Below, in pieces: positions 12,778-17,094 of a DNA stretch of 17,094 nucleotides. How positions within the stretch are numbered: the first letter of the stretch is position 1; each line of letters begins with the position of its first letter. The DNA comes from Mageeibacillus sp. UBA5747 (GTDB lineage Bacteria; Bacillota; Clostridia; Saccharofermentanales; UBA5734): the NCBI GenBank assembly GCA_002419145.1, contig DIFN01000032.1:398-17491 (forward strand). The letters run 5' to 3'. Both the position numbers and the translations under genes were made by a program. The notes beneath the pieces were generated by a model. That model had not been told where the DNA came from. It ran no database searches and saw only the letters and a list, made by a program, of their open reading frames with translations.

Positions 12778-15700
12778 ATGTTCACCATCAAAACCAGCAC
12801 CATCCGCGAACGGACGACCAATGGTCCCACTTACATGAATGGCCGGGCTTGTTACCGCAACGGTCAGGTTGGCGAGGTCAGCTTTGACTCTGACAAAGGC
12901 CTGATCCAGGCGCGTGTGGAGGGGACTCAGCCATACCAGGTGCGGATCATCCTCAACCGGGATGGCGCCATCCATGACACAAGTTGCACCTGCAGCGCCT
13001 TTACGTCCTATTGGGGTGATTGTAAACACATTGCCGCAGTTCTGCTGTATGGCATCGACCATTTTGGTGCAGCCAAGGTTGAAACCGCTCAGCAACAGAC
13101 AAGAAAGGGCCGGATCAAAGCGCGCGAATTCATCAGCCAGGCCAGTCGGAGAGCACAGATCCTGCAAAACGCAGGCAAACAGCTGCTCAAACTGCATGCG
13201 GTCATGGCCTGTGGCAACAATCCGAGCACCTTGCCCACGTTGACTTTGCAAGTCTTCAACGGCCGACTGCATCCGGTGAGTCATGTCGAGCAATTCCTCG
13301 ATGCTTTGTGCAGGGATCTGCCGTTTGAAATCGATGAACACCTGACTTATGATCCATTCTTGCACCGGTTCGATCCATCGGACGAGGCGCTGCTCAATCT
13401 CCTGCTCGACGCTTATGAGCAGGATTACAAAGCTACCTTTGGCTCCGCTGCGGCAGCCCGTTCCGAGAAGATCCTGATCCTCAACGCCAGTCGGGCTGCT
13501 GCCTTTTTGCGGTTGGCAGCCCAACAGACCCGCTATCGCTGGTCCACCCTCAAGGGGACGGAGAGTTACCCGATCCATGTCAGTGAATCGGCCATGCCGA
13601 TCCGCCTGCTTGTAACGGAATCTGGCACCGGTGACGGATTGTACCGCCTCGTGCGCCAGCCAGGTCCTGCATTGCTGCAACTGACAGCATCGCGCAACAT
13701 TTATCTGGTTGATGACACCTTCTATCTGCCGTCGCGGGACACCATTCGCCTTCTGGATCCGGTACTCTCGCTTTTTGCTGTACCGGGCACCAGCCAGCTG
13801 ACTCTAAGTGAAGAGGAAGTGGCCGAGCTGGTCGGTTTGCCTGATCCAGCTCTCCAGGCGGTCTGCCCGATTGACGTTTCGGAATCACTGCAGCAGAGGC
13901 TGGTCAAGGAACCGCTGACCGCAAAGATCCGGCTAGAAGGTGCCCAGGAAGGCTTGAAGGCGGATCTGCAGTTTCACTATGGCCAGCTGATCATCAGCCC
14001 TTATGCACCGGCTGCTCCAGCCAAGGGCGGGGATGAACGCGAAAAGATCATTGTCCGCCAGAAGCTGTCCGAACAGGCAATCTTGGACAAGCTTGAGCTG
14101 GCTGGCTTCCGGCGCCAGGGGCTGTTCCACCTGCTCAGTGATTATGAAGCGATTTACCGCTTCCTGGACGAAGGTCAAAAATCCCTGCAGGACGGAGCAG
14201 TCAGCCTGCTCGATGGTGCCGGCCAGCCGTTCCGGATTCTGCCTGCACCTGAGCTCTCGGTCAAGATCCATGAGCAGTCTGAAAACAAGCATCTGGAAAT
14301 CCGGATCGCCTGGGATGACTTGCCGGCAGAAGACAGACCGGTCTACATCCAGGCTTTGCGTGACCAAAAGCCCTATTGCCTGGGTCAGTCCGGCCATTTT
14401 CGCGCGGTCAACCATGCCCACAGCGGCCAGCTGCTGCAATTTTTCAATCTCCTGGAGTCCTGGGGTGTCAAACCGACCCGGGAACGGTTTGCCTTGCCCC
14501 GCTATCGCGTGCTCAGCCTGGCAACTCATGCCGCGGCACAAGAACCTGGCCCGGAAGGTCGTTCCGGTGCCGGAATCATCTCAATTGATCCTGGTCTATG
14601 GGCGATGGCGCGGGCGCTCGAAGATCCGGGACGTCAGAATTTCCGCCTGCCCCACGGCATAACCGTGCCCCTGCGCCCCTACCAGAAATTCGGTTTCAAT
14701 TGGCTTTGTACCTTGGACGCCTATGGTTTGGGAGGCATTCTGGCCGATGACATGGGACTGGGCAAGACCCTGCAAGCCATTGTCTATATTGCCGCCACTT
14801 ATCGCAAGACTCGCCGGCCGTCCCTGGTTATTGCCCCGACCAGCCTGGTTTACAATTGGCAGCGCGAGTTCGAAAAATTCGCCCCCGGTCTGAAAGTGTT
14901 GGTTTTTGATGGTAATCGCCAGCAACGGACCGCGCTTCTGGACTCCATTGGCAAACATGCCTGTGTGATCACGTCTTATGCCCTGGTACGCCGGGATTAT
15001 CTGGAATTGGCCGATCTTTCGTTTGCCAGCTGTTTTCTGGATGAGGCTCAGAACATCAAAAACCCGGAGACGCTTAATGCCCGTTCCGTCAAAAAAATCC
15101 GGGCGGACCGGACATTCGCTCTGACCGGCACGCCAATAGAAAATTCCCTGACGGAGCTGTGGTCTATTTTCGACTTTCTGATGCCCGGGTATCTGTCCAG
15201 CCGGCGCCAGTTTGAGCTGCGCTATGAAATGCCTTACGGGAAAGGCTCCGACAGCGATGTGCTGTCTGACTTACACCGGCAGATCGCGCCTTTTATCTTG
15301 CGCAGGATGAAAAAGGATGTCCTGCGTGAATTACCAGATAAAATCGAAACCCGTGTCGTTACAGAAATGACGGCTCCTCAGCGTGCCCTGTATGAGGAAT
15401 ATCTCTCAACTGCCCGCCAATCTTTCGAGCAGGAGGTGGCTGTCAACGGGTTTGCCAGAAGTCAGCTGTACATCCTGGCTCTTCTGACGCGCCTGCGCCA
15501 GATCTGCTGCCACCCCGGACTGTTCCTCACTGACTTTACCGGTGATAGCGGCAAGCTCCTGCTGCTCGATGAATTGATCGCCGATGCCTTGGACGGCGGC
15601 CATCGCATCCTGATCTTTTCCCAGTTTGCCCAGATGCTCCAGATCATCCGCAACCGCCTGGCTGCCAGAGATCTGGAGTGTTTCCTGATTGATGGCCAGG

Positions 15701-16059
15701 TCGCTGCCGATGAACGCCTGGCTCAGGTCGATCGATTCAACAGTGGCGAAGGCCAGATTTTCCTGATTTCTTTGCGTGCTGGCGGAACGGGCTTGAATCT
15801 GACGGGTGCTGATACGGTCATTCATTATGATCCCTGGTGGAACCCGGCGGTCGAAGACCAGGCTACCGACCGCGCCTACAGGATCGGGCAGGAAAACATC
15901 GTGCAAGTATTCAAACTCTATGCACGGGATACGCTGGAAGAAAAAATCCAGGCGATTCAGGAACAAAAACAGGCCATGATCGAAGCGGTCATCAAGCCAG
16001 GCCAAAACTTGCTGTCGCAGATGACCGTCGATGAGGTCAGGAGTCTGTTCGACACCTGA
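12778..16059 (+). CDS. SWIM zinc-finger SNF2-family helicase-like ATPase
   Basis: This is a DNA translocase of the Swi2/Snf2 superfamily, 1093 residues. A SWIM zinc finger is at the N-terminus with Cys70, Cys72, Cys82 and His84 (CTC...CKH). Residues about 110-600 form the long region typical of bacterial SNF2-associated proteins, without recognisable catalytic motifs. The ATPase starts near 635: RPYQKFGFNWL, Walker A DDMGLGKT with Lys663, LVIAPTSLVYNWQREFEKF, Walker B DEAQ at 755-758, and LTGTPIENSLTELW. The second RecA lobe has RILIFSQFAQMLQ, LISLRAGGTGLNLTGAD and QATDRAYRIGQ with Arg1032 and Arg1035. All motor motifs are intact. The ATG at 12778 is preceded by GGGAG and lies downstream of the promoter. 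It stands alone on the plus strand, with no methylase or nuclease partner nearby. Bacterial members are implicated in transcription or DNA metabolism; the exact role is unknown. Confidence 0.93.
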   Translation: MFTIKTSTIRERTTNGPTYMNGRACYRNGQVGEVSFDSDKGLIQARVEGTQPYQVRIILNRDGAIHDTSCTCSAFTSYWGDCKHIAAVLLYGIDHFGAAKVETAQQQTRKGRIKAREFISQASRRAQILQNAGKQLLKLHAVMACGNNPSTLPTLTLQVFNGRLHPVSHVEQFLDALCRDLPFEIDEHLTYDPFLHRFDPSDEALLNLLLDAYEQDYKATFGSAAAARSEKILILNASRAAAFLRLAAQQTRYRWSTLKGTESYPIHVSESAMPIRLLVTESGTGDGLYRLVRQPGPALLQLTASRNIYLVDDTFYLPSRDTIRLLDPVLSLFAVPGTSQLTLSEEEVAELVGLPDPALQAVCPIDVSESLQQRLVKEPLTAKIRLEGAQEGLKADLQFHYGQLIISPYAPAAPAKGGDEREKIIVRQKLSEQAILDKLELAGFRRQGLFHLLSDYEAIYRFLDEGQKSLQDGAVSLLDGAGQPFRILPAPELSVKIHEQSENKHLEIRIAWDDLPAEDRPVYIQALRDQKPYCLGQSGHFRAVNHAHSGQLLQFFNLLESWGVKPTRERFALPRYRVLSLATHAAAQEPGPEGRSGAGIISIDPGLWAMARALEDPGRQNFRLPHGITVPLRPYQKFGFNWLCTLDAYGLGGILADDMGLGKTLQAIVYIAATYRKTRRPSLVIAPTSLVYNWQREFEKFAPGLKVLVFDGNRQQRTALLDSIGKHACVITSYALVRRDYLELADLSFASCFLDEAQNIKNPETLNARSVKKIRADRTFALTGTPIENSLTELWSIFDFLMPGYLSSRRQFELRYEMPYGKGSDSDVLSDLHRQIAPFILRRMKKDVLRELPDKIETRVVTEMTAPQRALYEEYLSTARQSFEQEVAVNGFARSQLYILALLTRLRQICCHPGLFLTDFTGDSGKLLLLDELIADALDGGHRILIFSQFAQMLQIIRNRLAARDLECFLIDGQVAADERLAQVDRFNSGEGQIFLISLRAGGTGLNLTGADTVIHYDPWWNPAVEDQATDRAYRIGQENIVQVFKLYARDTLEEKIQAIQEQKQAMIEAVIKPGQNLLSQMTVDEVRSLFDT

Positions 16060-16077
16060 AAGGCACAACGCGTGGGG

Positions 16078-17094
16078 TCATTGTTCCTTTCCGAGGACGA
16101 TGTTGGTGTACTCGGAAGCCCAGTAGCGGTCCAGCTGTCGCACCAGACTGGATGGCAGTGCTTCTTTATCATAGGTTCTGCCCTCTCGAGTGATCACCAT
16201 TTTGTTGTTCATGGCTTTCACCGTCTGATTCAGCTGGCTGACTTGCTCAAAATAGGGTGATTTCGCGGCTCCGGCCAAATCCAGAACGGTCGTCGCCAGG
16301 AAGTTGGGGCTGGTAATGTCTTTGGCCACCTCTGGCAAATCATAATTAGCCCAGATCAGCCAGGGTGTTTCATAAATTTTCTGCGTCTCCAGCTGGGTCA
16401 GGTCGGCCAAGGGCTTGCCGAAAAGGTCTTCATAGAAATTCTTGAATACGTTGTTGTTTCCAGGCAAGTGATCCCCGAACAAGACAACCAGGGTGGGCTC
16501 TTCGACCGTGGAAAAATAGTAGATCAAGTCGCGCAGGGCATCATCAGACTGACGCACAAGGCTCAGGTAGAGCTCCACAGACTCGACTTCAGTCATGGTA
16601 GGCAGCTTGATGTTGTATTCGAGCTCAGAGAGAATTTCTTCCGAACTTCTGTACGGAAAATGGTTCTGCATCGTGACAGAAAAGATGAACAGCCGCTCGT
16701 CAGGCTGTTTGCTCTCATAACTGCGGATAATCTGGTTGAAATCAGCTTTGTCGCTGATGAAATCGCGCACTTTGCCACCAGCCGGAAAATCTTCCATGCT
16801 GATGAACTGGTCAAAGCCCATGGCTGGGTAGACAAGATTCCTGTCCCAGAATGTTCTCAGGTAAGGATGAATGGCCACACTGCGATAACCTTGCTGGCCC
16901 AGCAGATCCGGCAGGGCATGTGTGGGTCCCATGAAATAGCTGTTGTATGGCAAGCTACCATCAGCCATGAACAGCATGCTGCTTCCGGTCAAAAATTCAA
17001 ACTCGGTATTGCATGTCCCGCCACCGAAAATGGAGACAAGCAGCTTGCCGTATCGGGTGTTTGGCGAGTTCTGAAGTTGGTCGAAAAACGGCAT
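16078..17094 (-). CDS. LTA synthase/sulfatase-family protein, C-terminal part (cut by window edge)
   Basis: At least 338 residues of an alkaline-phosphatase-superfamily domain like that of lipoteichoic acid synthase, which transfers glycerol phosphate from phosphatidylglycerol outside the membrane. Visible catalytic parts: GGGTCNTEFEFLTG with the presumed nucleophile Thr, MQNHFPY with a metal or substrate His, and LFGDHLPG with the Asp-His metal pair. The N-terminal membrane segments and the first metal-binding Glu segment are missing. The frame is open at the right edge and the Met at the edge is probably internal. Related proteins may instead transfer other phosphoglycerol groups, so the exact product is uncertain. 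It is convergent with the SNF2-family gene, with 18 nt between the stop codons and no terminator visible in that gap. Confidence 0.85.
   Translation of the reverse strand: MPFFDQLQNSPNTRYGKLLVSIFGGGTCNTEFEFLTGSSMLFMADGSLPYNSYFMGPTHALPDLLGQQGYRSVAIHPYLRTFWDRNLVYPAMGFDQFISMEDFPAGGKVRDFISDKADFNQIIRSYESKQPDERLFIFSVTMQNHFPYRSSEEILSELEYNIKLPTMTEVESVELYLSLVRQSDDALRDLIYYFSTVEEPTLVVLFGDHLPGNNNVFKNFYEDLFGKPLADLTQLETQKIYETPWLIWANYDLPEVAKDITSPNFLATTVLDLAGAAKSPYFEQVSQLNQTVKAMNNKMVITREGRTYDKEALPSSLVRQLDRYWASEYTNIVLGKEQ

Noticed and set aside
12532..13680. Minus-strand open frame of 382 codons
   Set aside because: Antisense to the start of the SNF2-family gene, and runs across both promoters of the divergent region. 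No recognisable motifs.
1..17094. tRNA, rRNA, CRISPR array, IS element or prophage genes
   Set aside because: I looked for cloverleaf sequences, spaced repeats, transposase motifs and terminal inverted repeats, and saw none by eye.

Overview
The window reads as a piece of a bacterial chromosome from the Bacillota, most likely class Clostridia. The reasons are the yicC-remA(DUF370)-gmk-rpoZ operon, the tsaE-tsaB-rimI cluster, a Crh-like HPr protein, an archaeal-type homodimeric glycyl-tRNA synthetase, a pyruvate phosphate dikinase, strong AGGAGG-type ribosome binding sites and SigA-like promoters. Base composition looks moderately GC-rich (by eye, mid-50s percent), which fits a GC-richer clostridial lineage. 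I cannot name a genus. The content is core housekeeping. I see no insertion sequence, prophage, CRISPR array, tRNA or rRNA.

Layout, left to right. Positions 1-1238 (minus) hold the N-terminal two-thirds or so of a pyruvate phosphate dikinase cut by the left edge. It has its own promoter and a leader with two hairpins. Positions 1520-5257 (minus) are a five-gene operon, yicC-remA-gmk-rpoZ-glyS, with a promoter at 5308-5336 and a strong intrinsic terminator at 1520-1564. Positions 5358-8240 (minus) are a Crh-like HPr gene, uvrC and a metallophosphoesterase, transcribed from a promoter at 8302-8331. Positions 8385-11457 (minus) are an amidohydrolase, tsaE, tsaB and rimI, packed with overlapping or nearly touching ends. 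No promoter is evident in front of this group. Positions 11589-12458 (minus) are rplM-rpsI (ribosomal proteins L13 and S9) with a promoter at 12534-12561 and a leader hairpin. The only plus-strand gene, 12778-16059, encodes a large SWIM-SNF2 helicase-like protein with its own promoter at 12668-12696, divergent from rplM. Positions 16078-17094 (minus) hold the C-terminal part of an LTA synthase/sulfatase-family enzyme cut by the right edge.

How the parts work together: most genes serve gene expression and its supply lines. These include GMP phosphorylation (gmk), the RNA polymerase omega subunit (rpoZ), an RNase-type protein (yicC), glycine charging (glyS), t6A tRNA modification (tsaB, tsaE), N-terminal acetylation (rimI) and two ribosomal proteins. 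Others serve DNA repair (uvrC), carbon metabolism and its control (ppdK, the Crh-like protein), matrix/osmotic regulation (remA homologue) and the envelope (LTA synthase-like protein).

I did not find a clearly new multi-gene system. The observations most worth a second look are the HPr paralogue with Gln at position 15 and Ser kept at 46, the long acidic tail on omega, the structured leaders of ppdK and rplM, the promoterless amidohydrolase-tsaE-tsaB-rimI block behind a 15-bp hairpin, and phased T-tracts between the divergent rplM and SNF2 promoters.
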